DNA of 64,000 nt from JALYOK01 sp963840785 (GTDB lineage: Bacteria > Pseudomonadota > Gammaproteobacteria > Burkholderiales > JALYOK01). Location: assembly GCA_963840785.1 (NCBI GenBank), contig CAWJAF010000003.1, forward strand, positions 248,001-312,000. Reading direction: 5' to 3'. A program made the translations under genes and the position numbers. The notes beneath the pieces were generated by a model. That model was not told where the DNA came from and made no database searches. It saw only the letters and a list, made by a program, of their open reading frames with translations. Shown one piece after another: positions 17,735-26,435 of this stretch; positions within the stretch are counted from its first letter, which is position 1, and each line of letters opens with the position of its first letter.

Positions 17735-18190
17735 ATGCCAAAAATTACCAACGCCCTCGACGCGGATCGTGGCCCAATCAAACGCGGCCATATTGTTCTG
17801 CTCATCGTTGCATTGGCGATCGCGCTGCTGCTCGCGACGAGCGGCTTTCAAACCCATTGGAGCAAAGAGCGGCGCTTGATCGCAGCGGCTGAAGAGATTG
17901 TCGCGGCGCTCAAAGCCTATCGAGATGGCTCGCCTGGCACGGCGACGGAATTTCCTCTGGAACTCGCGGACTTAAGCCGCGATCCGCGCATGCTGTCGGA
18001 TACGAGTTACCTCGCGACATTGCCGGTTGATCCGATCACGCAGAAGCAAGAATGGGGCGTGGTGCGTAACAAAAACAATCAAGTGATCGGCGTGCGTAGC
18101 TTGTCGAACGAACCGCCGACGCTGTTCGCGAAACTATTTTCGTTTCGCGGCGGTGATAAATATTCGGAATGGACGTTTGTTGCCGATTGA
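17735..18190 (+). CDS. Small membrane-anchored protein, pilin-like
   Basis: About 151 residues from the ATG at 17735; an ATG at 17684 lies inside repeat DNA and is less likely. One hydrophobic segment near the N-terminus (HIVLLIVALAIALLLATSGF) is followed by a soluble region with YRDGSPGTATEFPLELADL and LPVDPITQKQEWGVVRNKNN, a layout seen in type II secretion/type IV pseudopilins (helix, then DP...WG loop). The usual prepilin Gly-Phe cleavage motif with Glu5 is not clear. No secretion genes lie nearby. Called pilin-like by shape only. Confidence 0.55.
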   Translation: MPKITNALDADRGPIKRGHIVLLIVALAIALLLATSGFQTHWSKERRLIAAAEEIVAALKAYRDGSPGTATEFPLELADLSRDPRMLSDTSYLATLPVDPITQKQEWGVVRNKNNQVIGVRSLSNEPPTLFAKLFSFRGGDKYSEWTFVAD

Positions 18191-18420
18191 TTGTCCGGCC
18201 CTATGGGGAAATCATGATTGCGCCGAATAACTTAAATTCATCGACGTAATTGCATTGCGCCCTACATTTTATCTTTTCTACCGCGAATTTTATTCCACCT
18301 GCCTCGTGGCAAGGCAGAAATGAAGGTTTCGTAGATTGGAAAAGTGAAACGCGTTCCGACGAATGTTTACTCCACTACCGCGATGCCGCCTTGGGGTTCA
18401 TTCGCTTGCCGCCAAGCAAG

Positions 18421-18466
18421 GCATGCCTGGAGAGGCTCATGGATATTAGGCCTCAGGCCATCGGCT
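18421..18466 (+). repeat. Dispersed intergenic repeat, copy F (close to consensus)
   Basis: Reads GCATGCCTGGAGAGGCTCAT, GGATATTAGGCCTCAGGCCAT, one of the best copies (second block split at GGATATTAGG / CCTCAGGCCAT). It lies between the convergent pilin-like gene and the PIN toxin gene. The stretch 18191-18420 holds a further degraded copy of the long repeat and no gene I can support. Confidence 0.75.
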
Positions 18467-18478
18467 TTTCGACTCAAC

Positions 18479-18970
18479 CTATCGCTCACCACTTGCCTTC
18501 AATGCCGCCGCGTACAAGGCAGGGGAAACAAAATAATTCATCTGCGCGATTTTTTCGAGAATGGGTTTGATTCGATCGATGCGGCTTTGCCGTTTTGCGG
18601 TTAGCAAAATGCCGAGTGTTCCGATCACCGCAAGACCTTGTGCTTTTGCAACGGAACGGCCGCGTTTCTCATCCATCATAACGGGGCACCGCAATTGGGT
18701 CGCGAGTCGGATGGCAGCCGATTCACCCGCGCCCAGCGTGGGGAACGGCGACACATCGACTTCTTCTATTTTCGGTGGGGCGCGCAGTAACATACCCGTC
18801 GTGAAGGCCGCAAGAATGGCTGCGGCTCCAGGCCGGCGTGGATCGTTCGTTGCCTCGCGCTCGACTAACTTGGCCACCCAAATATCGCCGCACACGGCAT
18901 GCAATAAATCGAGACGGCCCAGGCGCGTCCAAATGATCAGCGGCCCGGCATCGGTCACGACCGTTGCCAT
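18479..18970 (-). CDS. PIN-like (DUF3368-type) nuclease toxin
   Basis: Protein of 163 residues. It opens VVTDAGPLIIWTRLGRLDLL, the DUF3368/PIN start with the first acidic metal ligand, and has GAGESAAIRLA and CPVMMDEKRGRSVAKAQGL, which carry further acidic residues of the fold. Such proteins are RNases in VapC-like toxin-antitoxin pairs. Its ATG overlaps the stop codon of the upstream antitoxin gene (ATGA at 18967-18970). The pair fits the family rule that UPF0175-type antitoxins precede DUF3368 toxins. Confidence 0.8.
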   Translation of the reverse strand: MATVVTDAGPLIIWTRLGRLDLLHAVCGDIWVAKLVEREATNDPRRPGAAAILAAFTTGMLLRAPPKIEEVDVSPFPTLGAGESAAIRLATQLRCPVMMDEKRGRSVAKAQGLAVIGTLGILLTAKRQSRIDRIKPILEKIAQMNYFVSPALYAAALKASGER

Positions 18971-19305
18971 CAGCTCAACGTGTCGAGTTCTTCGGCAAGT
19001 TCGATTGCGTCATAGTCGATCACGGCGATTCCCAGCTGGCCGAGCGCTTCCATGAAGGCTTCGGTATCCACGCCAGCTAAGCGTGCCGCTTTGCCGAGGC
19101 TGACCACATTTTCACGATACAGTTTGAGAGCCAGATCGAGTGCAAGCCCGCCGCGCAGCATTTGCTCATCCATTGGCACGGCCAGGAACACCGGTTGCCC
19201 GTGCTTGGTAACAATGGACAGTTCGCCCGACTCCGCGCCGCGCACCAGCTCGCCGGTACGCTCGCGTAAGTCTCGAATCGTAAAAGTTTCCATGAAAACG
19301 CCCAC
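18970..19305 (-). CDS. Antitoxin with Phd/YefM-like front and UPF0175-like back
   Basis: Protein of 111 residues that reads as two antitoxin domains in one chain. Residues about 5-52 (METFTIRDLRERTGELV, then TKHGQPVFLAVPMDEQML) resemble Phd/YefM antitoxins. Residues about 55-110 (ALDLALKLYRENVVSLGKAA, then AGVDTEAFMEALGQLGI and VIDYDAIELAEEL) resemble UPF0175. The start may be the Met at residue 5. It is translationally coupled to the PIN toxin. It would neutralise the toxin and repress its own promoter, by analogy. Confidence 0.8.
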   Translation of the reverse strand: MGVFMETFTIRDLRERTGELVRGAESGELSIVTKHGQPVFLAVPMDEQMLRGGLALDLALKLYRENVVSLGKAARLAGVDTEAFMEALGQLGIAVIDYDAIELAEELDTLS

Positions 19306-19369
19306 TTAAGAATTGCGCCATCAAATGATAGCACAATAATTTTGGAATGGCGCGACGGTGGGCGAACGT

Positions 19370-20317
19370 TTACTTTAGTTGTGGCAAGGTCCCTCCGCTA
19401 TTGAGCACGGCAGTCGCGGCCCCAATCCCGAACCGTTTCGCCAGTCGTTCCGGCAAGCTTTCGTGCGTTGAATAGTCGACCACGTCTTCGGCTTTAATCA
19501 CTTCGCGCGCGACGTAATCCAGGCTTCCGAGGCTGTCGGCAAGTCCAAGTTTGATTCCCTCCTCGCCGCTCCAGATCAAGCCGGTAAACATATCGGGTGT
19601 TTCCTTCAGGCGATTTCCGCGCCCGTCGCGAACAACTTTAATGAACTGATCATGAATCTGCTTAATCATCACTTTCGCATATTCCGCGTGTTTCGGATCG
19701 AGCGGCGAAAATGGATCGAGCATGCCCTTGTTCGCACCAGCCGTAATCAAGCGACGCTCGACGCCTAATTTTTCCATGGTGCCGGTGAAACCAAAACCAT
19801 CCATCAGCACGCCGATGGAACCGATCAAGCTTGCCTTATCGACAAAAATTTTGTCGGCGGCAACGGCTATGTAATACCCACCCGAAGCGCAGACATCATC
19901 GATCACGGCGTACAGCGGAATCTTCGGATACTTCGCGCGCAGGCGCTTAATCTCGTCATTAATCTGGCCGGCCTGCACCGGGCTGCCGCCAGGGCTGTTG
20001 ATGCGCATCACCACACCCTGAGTCTTGCCATCTTCGAACGCCGAACGCAATCCGGCCATAATGCGTTCTGCCGAGGCTTCGTTACCGTCGGCGATCACGC
20101 CGCGAATATCGATCACCGCGGTATGCTTCATCGCACTGCCGCCCATGCCGTGACGCAACCATCCCAGCGCGGCGAGTAACACAAATAATAAATAGAGGAA
20201 TGTCAAAATCTTGAAGAAAATGCCCCAACGCCGCGTGCGCTTTTGCTCTTCCAGCGCGGAGTAAGCTAATTTTTCGATGGTCTTGCGTTCCCAGTTCGGT
20301 TCGGTCGTGTCAGTCAT
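19370..20317 (-). CDS. sppA: Signal peptide peptidase SppA (short form)
   Basis: Membrane serine protease that degrades cleaved signal peptides. From the ATG at 20317 it has 315 residues; an upstream extension would overlap the Rieske gene and looks unlike the family. One membrane segment lies near 33-52. The protease core has VVMRINSPGGSPVQAGQIN, the Ser in VCASGGYYIAVAADKIF and the Lys in AGANKGMLDPF, which fit the Ser-Lys dyad of the short bacterial form. It starts four bases after the Rieske gene, in a gph/Rieske/sppA run that is common in betaproteobacteria. Confidence 0.9.
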   Translation of the reverse strand: MTDTTEPNWERKTIEKLAYSALEEQKRTRRWGIFFKILTFLYLLFVLLAALGWLRHGMGGSAMKHTAVIDIRGVIADGNEASAERIMAGLRSAFEDGKTQGVVMRINSPGGSPVQAGQINDEIKRLRAKYPKIPLYAVIDDVCASGGYYIAVAADKIFVDKASLIGSIGVLMDGFGFTGTMEKLGVERRLITAGANKGMLDPFSPLDPKHAEYAKVMIKQIHDQFIKVVRDGRGNRLKETPDMFTGLIWSGEEGIKLGLADSLGSLDYVAREVIKAEDVVDYSTHESLPERLAKRFGIGAATAVLNSGGTLPQLK

Positions 20318-20321
20318 GGAA

Positions 20322-20672
20322 TTATGTCGGCTCCAGCCAATAGATATGTTCGTCACGCTCTTCCACCGCAACCTTGACTAAACTGCGGCCTCGGCAAGGC
20401 CCGCCGCAGCAGTAACCGGTATCGGGAAAGAATGCAGCGCCATGGGTAGCGCACATCAAGTATAACTTGCTTTCGTCAAAAAATTCGCCTTCTTGCCAGT
20501 CCAGTTCCGTGCCTTGATGCGGGCAATTATTGAGGTAGGCATAAATTTTTCCATTGCTGCGGATGGCAAACGCCGCGATTTTCTTGGTTCCCCATTGCAG
20601 ATCGAAACGAACACCTCGGCCGCCGTCTTCGAGAGCATTAGTTTGGCAAATTAAGCGTTCTGCATCAGCCAT
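20322..20672 (-). CDS. Small Rieske [2Fe-2S] protein
   Basis: About 116 residues from the ATG at 20672 (an earlier frame start at 20702 adds ten residues). The Rieske cluster motif is complete: CPHQG and CATHGAAF supply two Cys and two His. Further Cys residues lie in GYCCGGPCRG. The protein is soluble and has no membrane anchor, so it is of the ferredoxin-component type. Its partner is unknown. It overlaps the HAD gene by 22 bases and is followed by sppA. Confidence 0.85.
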   Translation of the reverse strand: MADAERLICQTNALEDGGRGVRFDLQWGTKKIAAFAIRSNGKIYAYLNNCPHQGTELDWQEGEFFDESKLYLMCATHGAAFFPDTGYCCGGPCRGRSLVKVAVEERDEHIYWLEPT

Positions 20673-21307
20673 GATCGTAGCGACGCGACTGAGTCGACAC
20701 ACGCAAGGGGATTGAGCGCGAGTAACTCGTCGACATCGTGAGCGCCATAGCTCACCGCAACGGCAGCCACGCCAGCATTTTTTGCCATGAGTAAATCGTG
20801 AGACGTATCGCCTATCATCAACGTATTTTCCTTGGCGATTCCAAGCGAATCCATCACTTCAAATAACATGGCCGGATTCGGTTTCGAAAAACTTTCGTCG
20901 GCACAACGCGTCGTATGAAAACGTTTTCCGATGCCGGTTTGCTCAAGTGAGCGATCCAAACCAACGCGGCTTTTCCCGGTCGCCACGGCAAGCCAATGGC
21001 CGGCTTGCTCTAATTCCTCGAGCAAATTCTGTATGCCATCGAACAACGGCGCCTCGTGATCACGCCCCAAAAAATGATGGCGATAGCGATCCATGAACGG
21101 CGGATAATCGCGTTCAGCCAATTTCGGCAACAAATGCTGCATCGAATCCTTCATGCCCAAACCGATGACGTAACTGGAATCACGCGCCGATGGTATAGGC
21201 AAATTCAGATCCGCACAGGCACGCTGAATCGAACTAACAATTAGACCGGCCGAGTCGATCACCGTGCCGTCCCAATCAAAAACCAAAAGTTGATATTGCC
21301 TTGCCAT
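20651..21307 (-). CDS. gph: HAD-superfamily phosphatase, phosphoglycolate-phosphatase-like
   Basis: Soluble phosphatase of 218 residues. The nucleophile motif is VFDWDGTVIDS near residue 9; motif II Thr/Ser lies in LAVATGKSRVGLD, the Lys in FSKPNPAMLFEV and the acidic motif IV in MIGDTSHDLLMAKNAG. These residues define HAD class I enzymes of the Gph/NagD type. In betaproteobacteria a copy next to Rieske and sppA genes is often called gph, but the true substrate is not shown by sequence. Confidence 0.85.
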   Translation of the reverse strand: MARQYQLLVFDWDGTVIDSAGLIVSSIQRACADLNLPIPSARDSSYVIGLGMKDSMQHLLPKLAERDYPPFMDRYRHHFLGRDHEAPLFDGIQNLLEELEQAGHWLAVATGKSRVGLDRSLEQTGIGKRFHTTRCADESFSKPNPAMLFEVMDSLGIAKENTLMIGDTSHDLLMAKNAGVAAVAVSYGAHDVDELLALNPLACVDSVASLRSWLMQNA

Positions 21308-21572
21308 AAAATATTTGAAAAACCTTTTTTATTGTTTAGTCGTCCCTGCAAAATTCAAATGCGCGCGCGGCTTGTACAAATTGTTGAGACTGGTCGGATA
21401 ACAGTAACCGTACTCATTTTTGTCGAACCGGATCGTCGCATCTCGGTAAACCAAGACGTGAGAAATCACGCCAAAATCGTGAACTTCCTGTGTGTTTCGC
21501 ATCAGCAATTTTAACCGCAAACCCTTACACCATCCGCATGGTGAATTTTTCAAGGGAAGACTCGTCAGGCAG

Positions 21573-21632
21573 GTGCCTGGAGACGGCCGTGGATACTAGG
21601 CTTTCAAAGCATGCCCGCCAGGAGGCAATGGC
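21573..21632 (+). repeat. Dispersed intergenic repeat, copy G, in a 378-base gap
   Basis: Reads CAGGTGCCTGGAGACGGCC, GTGGATACTAGGC and, after a short gap, AAAGCATGCC. The gap 21308-21685 otherwise holds only a 74-codon minus-strand frame (21329-21553) that I cannot support as a gene. Confidence 0.6.
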
Positions 21633-21685
21633 GCTAGGTCACGCAGGCGTGATGCGGCCGCCGGCGCGGTGACGCTAAGCAATTT

Positions 21686-22099
21686 CTAGGCGGTGCGCTT
21701 TGCCGTCGGACAAACCCGGCGCGAAAACATCGCCATCTCTGCTTCCTTCCGCTGCTGAATCTCAGCGTGAACCTTTGCCATATCTAAACTTGCGGCACGG
21801 CGCAGCAGGCCTTCGAAGATTTCTGGCTCCGGTAATGCCGGCTCGAGATAGAGAATGATTTGCTCACGCATAATCATGAGCACCGGCGATTCGCGTATGC
21901 CGAAGGTTGCGGCGAGTTCCGTTTCGTCTTCGATCACGATTTGCGCGAAATAGATGTCTGGAAATTGCGCGTTAACTAGCGCCGCATAATCTAATATCGG
22001 CCTGCTATCGGCACCGCGCGACAACCACACGATGATCAAGAACCTCCCTTTGTCTGCTTCAATTTGAAAGGCTTCGCGGTGTATCTTCAAAATCTCCAT
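21686..22099 (-). CDS. Thioredoxin-fold protein lacking the CXXC motif
   Basis: Protein of 137 residues at the end of the amide operon. The layout is thioredoxin-like: RFLIIVWLSRGADSRPI where CGPC would sit, then YFAQIVIEDETELAATFGI, and ESPVLMIM with the cis-proline loop. The active-site cysteines are absent; the only Cys is near the C-terminus (RRVCPTAK). A redox role is therefore unlikely, and a chaperone or scaffold role, as in HyaE-type proteins, is more plausible. It follows the VWA gene by eight bases, so it is made with it. Confidence 0.65.
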   Translation of the reverse strand: MEILKIHREAFQIEADKGRFLIIVWLSRGADSRPILDYAALVNAQFPDIYFAQIVIEDETELAATFGIRESPVLMIMREQIILYLEPALPEPEIFEGLLRRAASLDMAKVHAEIQQRKEAEMAMFSRRVCPTAKRTA

Positions 22100-22107
22100 G
22101 TATCCTC

Positions 22108-24426
22108 CTAGTGCTGAGTCATGCGTAGGTAAATCAGAGGAAGTTTTTCCGGCAATCGAGCGATTTTATCCATCACGAGATAATTGCGACGGCCGAATAC
22201 CGTGGCAACGTATTTGTCGGCACGCGGGTCCAAGCTCATGCAGAACGGCTGGATGCCGTGACGCATTAATCCTTCGCAAGCTTTTTTCGCATCCATCATC
22301 AAATATCGCGAATCGTGAATATCGATATCGGACGGCTCACCGTCGGTTATCACCAACAATAGTTTGCGCCCGGAAGCCTGTGCGCGCAAGAACTCGCCCG
22401 CATGGCGTATCGCCGGGCCCATGCGCGTGGATAGTAGCGGCGTGATGCCCGCCAACGCTGCTTTCGCTTGCGGTCCGTAGGGCACGCCAAAATCTTTGTA
22501 ACGAAAATAGCTGACGTCACGCCGGCCGTTTGAGGTAAAGCCGTGGATGGCAAATTCGTCGTCGAGTTCACTCATGGCATCGGCCAACAGCACCAGGGAT
22601 TCACGTGCGAGATCGAGAACCGTGGAGTTCTCGCCTCGGATTACGTCACCGGTGGATTTGGAAATATCTAAAAGCACTAACACCGACAGGTCGCGGCCAC
22701 GACGCACCGTGCGCATGTTAATGCGCGGATCGGGTTCATGCTCACTGCGAATATCGATGACCGCACGAATCGCAGCGTCGAGGTCCATGCGGTCGCCTTC
22801 GTGCTGTTTTCGCAGCCGTAGTCCTTGCTGAATTTGCGCGGTGCGAATCAGCGTTTTGACGCGTTGTTGCAACGCCTCATGGCGATGCAACATGGTGTCG
22901 ATCAAACCTGGATCGCCGAGAACCGGCTGTTTCTCGAATAACGTACACCAGGACGGGCGCTCCAGGCCGATGGTGTAATCCCATTCGCCATAGTCGACCG
23001 AACGCGTGACTAACTCCAACGCGATTGCGTGCTGCGAGTCTTCTTCTTTTTTGTCGGGATCGGGATCTTCAACTTGGGCTTCACGCAAATCCGGATGATC
23101 GGCGCGATCGGCTTCTTCCGGATTGGTTTTGATTTCTTTGAGAACGATGTCGTCGTCCTCGTTCAACATTTGCGGCACGTCGTCGCCGTAGTGCCACATA
23201 AACGAATGGTCGTCGCGGTACGGCGGTTGTACGACGTAAGTTTTGTAGTTGAACTGAAGGCGTGTTTGGCCGATATCGTTCGCAAGTGGATTCGCAAGTT
23301 CAACGCTGAGATTTTGGTCGTCCAAGCGCGCCTGACTCTCAGCCCACATTCGACGGCCACGGGCGACCCAGGGATGATCGTCAATGTAGTCGGGATCGAG
23401 CAGCGTCCGAGATAAACGCGCGACGAGTTCAACAAAAGTACCGCCGAGTGCCGGGGTGGCGGTATGCCATGCTTTCCACAAATTGCGCAGGCCGGGAAAT
23501 TCTCGTATCGCCAGCGCTTCGACACGCGCATCTTCCAACATCGACACCACTACAATTTTAATCGGCTTGTAATTGCCAACTTTGAAGCGTGCGCGAGTGA
23601 AGGTCAAATGCGCGGCGGCATGGGCGACAGCCGCACGATAAAGCTCGGCACCAGGGCCAATCTTCTTGCCGCCATACGCATCGGGCAAATAAATAGTTTC
23701 TCCGTCGATAAACGGCCGGTGATTGTGAATCGCCAAATCCTTCTTGGCCTTCGGATGCATGATCCACTCGTGACCCCACAGCGCGCGCAGATAAAGTTGC
23801 AGTCGCCGATTCACGCTACTGAATAACGTGCCCTCGCCGCCGAGCTTGAGCATGGCGATGGCATCTTTGCTGTCGAGGGAAAAATATTTCTTCTGCGCGT
23901 CTGCATCGCGGGAATGGGTGCGCAAACCCACTTGTACCCAGCGCTGCAGCCCGGCGATCGTCAAGCCATCCAGCAAGGTCGAAAGTCGATCAAACAACAT
24001 CGGTAACACGATGGGTGACGTGGCCGACATTTCGCTGACAAGGCGCAGATATTCCAGGAACGCTGGAACGTCGCCAAGCTTTTGCGCGGCGAGGGTACTA
24101 GTTGAGAAAAACTGATCGAGTGGAGCCGTACCGGCGCGCTCACTTACGCGAATCGCCGTATCAATCAGAGGTTCAATGATGCTCGTGTCAAGAACTTCAA
24201 CCACTAGCGGCATCTGCCGCAAATAGGCCACCAATGGTGCCCAGCCTACGCCATTGGTTTTGAGTTTCATCAGGCCCAGGATGTAGGCGTTGACTCCTGA
24301 ATCACCTAACTTTACGTGGGCTGCAACTGCAGCGGACTGGACTAGCGCGACGAGCGAAGGATCTAAGTCGGCCGGCAAATGTCGACGAATGGCTAATACA
24401 ACAGTGAACATAAACTCAACGGACAC
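22108..24426 (-). CDS. NorD/CbbO-like protein with C-terminal VWA domain
   Basis: Large cytoplasmic protein of 772 residues, as in NorD/CbbO activators. The N-terminal half is helical. The middle is acidic (NPEEADRADHPDLREAQVED). The C-terminal 200 residues form a von Willebrand A domain with the metal-site motif DISKS in VLVLLDISKSTGD and ITDGEPSDIDIHD near the end. With its MoxR-type ATPase partner just upstream, it would form a remodelling machine like CbbQO or NorQD, which activate Rubisco or load metal into enzymes. Here the only enzyme in the operon is AmiE, and no nitric-oxide reductase or Rubisco gene is near, so its client is open. Confidence 0.85.
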   Translation of the reverse strand: MSVEFMFTVVLAIRRHLPADLDPSLVALVQSAAVAAHVKLGDSGVNAYILGLMKLKTNGVGWAPLVAYLRQMPLVVEVLDTSIIEPLIDTAIRVSERAGTAPLDQFFSTSTLAAQKLGDVPAFLEYLRLVSEMSATSPIVLPMLFDRLSTLLDGLTIAGLQRWVQVGLRTHSRDADAQKKYFSLDSKDAIAMLKLGGEGTLFSSVNRRLQLYLRALWGHEWIMHPKAKKDLAIHNHRPFIDGETIYLPDAYGGKKIGPGAELYRAAVAHAAAHLTFTRARFKVGNYKPIKIVVVSMLEDARVEALAIREFPGLRNLWKAWHTATPALGGTFVELVARLSRTLLDPDYIDDHPWVARGRRMWAESQARLDDQNLSVELANPLANDIGQTRLQFNYKTYVVQPPYRDDHSFMWHYGDDVPQMLNEDDDIVLKEIKTNPEEADRADHPDLREAQVEDPDPDKKEEDSQHAIALELVTRSVDYGEWDYTIGLERPSWCTLFEKQPVLGDPGLIDTMLHRHEALQQRVKTLIRTAQIQQGLRLRKQHEGDRMDLDAAIRAVIDIRSEHEPDPRINMRTVRRGRDLSVLVLLDISKSTGDVIRGENSTVLDLARESLVLLADAMSELDDEFAIHGFTSNGRRDVSYFRYKDFGVPYGPQAKAALAGITPLLSTRMGPAIRHAGEFLRAQASGRKLLLVITDGEPSDIDIHDSRYLMMDAKKACEGLMRHGIQPFCMSLDPRADKYVATVFGRRNYLVMDKIARLPEKLPLIYLRMTQH

Positions 24427-24447
24427 TTACCCAAAACCGATTTGTCG

Positions 24448-25272
24448 CTAAAAATAGGTTCGCACAATCGCATCCAACGCATCGCGCATATCGGGATCAT
24501 CGGTGATCGGCCGCACCAAAGCCACACGACAGGCGGCAACCGGATCAATTTTTTGCGCGATCAATTGACCGGCGTAGATCAACATGCGCGTTGAGGTGCC
24601 TTCGTCTAAACCGTGGCCTTTAAGGTTACGAGCACGCTCGGCGATGCTGACTAATTTGCTGGCATTATCGGCATCAACACCGGATTCATGGGTTACGATC
24701 TCCGTTTCGATATCGTGGCTAGGATAGCCGAAATCCAATGCACCAAAACGCTGCTTAGTCGATTGCTTGAGATCTTTCAACACACTCTGGTAACCGGGAT
24801 TGTACGAAATGACGAGCTGAAAATCCCGATGTGCCGCGACGGTTTCATTCTTCTTGTCGAGCGGCAACATGCGGCGCGTGTCGGTGAGTGGATGAATAAC
24901 AACGGTCGTGTCCTGGCGCGCTTCTACGACTTCGTCCAAATAACATATTGCACCGCTTCGTACGGCTAACGTAAGCGGGCCATCGTGCCACTGCGTGCCC
25001 GAAGCGTCGAGCAGAAAACGTCCCACTAGATCCGACGAGGTCATGTCTTCATTACACGCGAGCGTGATGAGCGGTTTGCCTAATTTCCACGCCATGTGTT
25101 CCATAAAGCGTGTTTTACCGCAGCCGGTCGGACCCTTCAGCATCATCGGCATTCGCGCGGCGTAAGCCGCTTCGAATAGCTCGATTTCGTCGCCTACGGC
25201 GCGATAGTAGGGCTCTTGCTGAATTACGTATTGTTTAATGATCTCAGTCGATGGCAAGGCAGTTTTTAGCAT
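24448..25272 (-). CDS. MoxR-family AAA ATPase (CbbQ/NirQ/NorQ type)
   Basis: AAA ATPase of 274 residues. Walker A is GPTGCGKTRF, Walker B is ICYLDEVVEA, the sensor I region is LVISYNPGYQSVLKDLKQST and arginine-finger-type residues lie in STKQRFGALDF. The C-terminal CbbQ region follows. It lies 21 bases ahead of the VWA gene and 77 bases after amiE. Such ATPases act as hexamers that bind the partner VWA protein and remodel a client enzyme. Position next to amiE suggests amidase or amide-transporter maturation, but the pair could also serve another protein. Confidence 0.9.
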   Translation of the reverse strand: MLKTALPSTEIIKQYVIQQEPYYRAVGDEIELFEAAYAARMPMMLKGPTGCGKTRFMEHMAWKLGKPLITLACNEDMTSSDLVGRFLLDASGTQWHDGPLTLAVRSGAICYLDEVVEARQDTTVVIHPLTDTRRMLPLDKKNETVAAHRDFQLVISYNPGYQSVLKDLKQSTKQRFGALDFGYPSHDIETEIVTHESGVDADNASKLVSIAERARNLKGHGLDEGTSTRMLIYAGQLIAQKIDPVAACRVALVRPITDDPDMRDALDAIVRTYF

Positions 25273-25349
25273 GTTGTGGTTAGGGGCCTGACAGAAAAAA
25301 CTATCCCACCACCCCGCCGTTGAAAAGCGCAGGATGGCGGACTGAACAT

Positions 25350-26390
25350 CTAGCGATGCGCAACTTCCTTATCGTTCGGGATACCCGGAATGGGTGCTTC
25401 CGAAGTACCGACAGTCTTACGAGTAAAGGCCTCCACTTGCTCACGCGCACCTTCCGGATCGGTGATCCACTTTTTGTAGAAGTCGTACGGGCAGGCGGCG
25501 ACACCTTTGTCGCCTTCGTGTGAATTGATCTTGCCGGTATAACCACGATGCAGCAGCTTGAACAAGTGGTTCTCCGACTGCATGTTTTTGCGCGCATCGC
25601 GGATCAGGAACTTCGACAACGCGGCGTACTGCACGCCCATGTCTTCCTCACCGCACTCACCCAAGGTACGACCATCGAAGCCAATAATGGCGGAATGACC
25701 AAAGTAGGAATACACGCCGTCAAAGCCAGCGGCATTGGCCACTGCAACGTAGGTATTGTTTGCCCAGGCCATGGCTTTGGCCATAATGATCTGCTGCTCT
25801 TTTGCCGGATACATATAGCCTTGGCAGCGAATAATCAGCTCCGCGCCGCGCATAGCGCAATCGCGCCAAATTTCCGGATAGTTGCCGTCATCGCAAATAA
25901 TCAGGCTGATCTTCAGACCTTTTGGACCATCGGACACATAGGTGCAATTGCCGGGATACCAGCCCTCAATCGGCACCCACGGCATGATCTTGCGATACTT
26001 TTGCACGATCTCGCCTTGGTTATTCATCAGGATAAGTGTGTTGTAAGGTGCCTTATTTGGATGCTCTTCGTGTCGTTCGCCGGTGAGAGAAAACACGCCC
26101 CAGACATTAGCTTTGCGGCAAGCCGCCGCAAATATTTCCGTTTCCTCGCCGGGTATCGACGCGGCGGTGTCATACATTTCTTTACTGTCATACATGATGC
26201 CGTGGGTGGAGTATTCCGGAAAAATAACCAAGTCCATGCCCGGCAAACCCGTCTTCATGCCAACAACCATATCGGCGATCTTGCGGCAATTCTCCAATAC
26301 CTCTTTTTTGGTGTGCATACGAGGCATCTTGTAATTGACAACAGCGACGCCGACGCAGTCATCACTGCTAGAAATATCTCCGTGTAACAT
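25350..26390 (-). CDS. amiE: Aliphatic amidase AmiE
   Basis: Nitrilase-superfamily enzyme that hydrolyses short aliphatic amides such as acetamide to acid and ammonia. The 346-residue chain has the catalytic triad in exactly the positions known for the Pseudomonas enzyme: Glu59 (VIFPEYSTHG), Lys134 (KYRKIMPW) and Cys166 (LIICDDGNYPE). The C-terminal arm with PYDFYKKWITDPEG is complete, so the hexamer-forming tail is present. A GAGGAG site precedes the ATG. It lies 45 bases after the transporter ATPase gene, so uptake and hydrolysis share a message. Confidence 0.97.
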   Translation of the reverse strand: MLHGDISSSDDCVGVAVVNYKMPRMHTKKEVLENCRKIADMVVGMKTGLPGMDLVIFPEYSTHGIMYDSKEMYDTAASIPGEETEIFAAACRKANVWGVFSLTGERHEEHPNKAPYNTLILMNNQGEIVQKYRKIMPWVPIEGWYPGNCTYVSDGPKGLKISLIICDDGNYPEIWRDCAMRGAELIIRCQGYMYPAKEQQIIMAKAMAWANNTYVAVANAAGFDGVYSYFGHSAIIGFDGRTLGECGEEDMGVQYAALSKFLIRDARKNMQSENHLFKLLHRGYTGKINSHEGDKGVAACPYDFYKKWITDPEGAREQVEAFTRKTVGTSEAPIPGIPNDKEVAHR

Positions 26391-26435
26391 CTTTGGTTCT
26401 CCTCAAAAAATGCAGGTTGCCCCGCGTCAACAAAT

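Noticed and set aside
21329..21553. Minus-strand frame of 74 codons before the HAD gene
   Set aside because: No family pattern or coding signature beyond being open; it may be real but cannot be supported.
25548..26387. Open frame of 279 codons opposite amiE
   Set aside because: Antisense shadow of amiE, which has its catalytic triad in the known positions and a good ribosome site.
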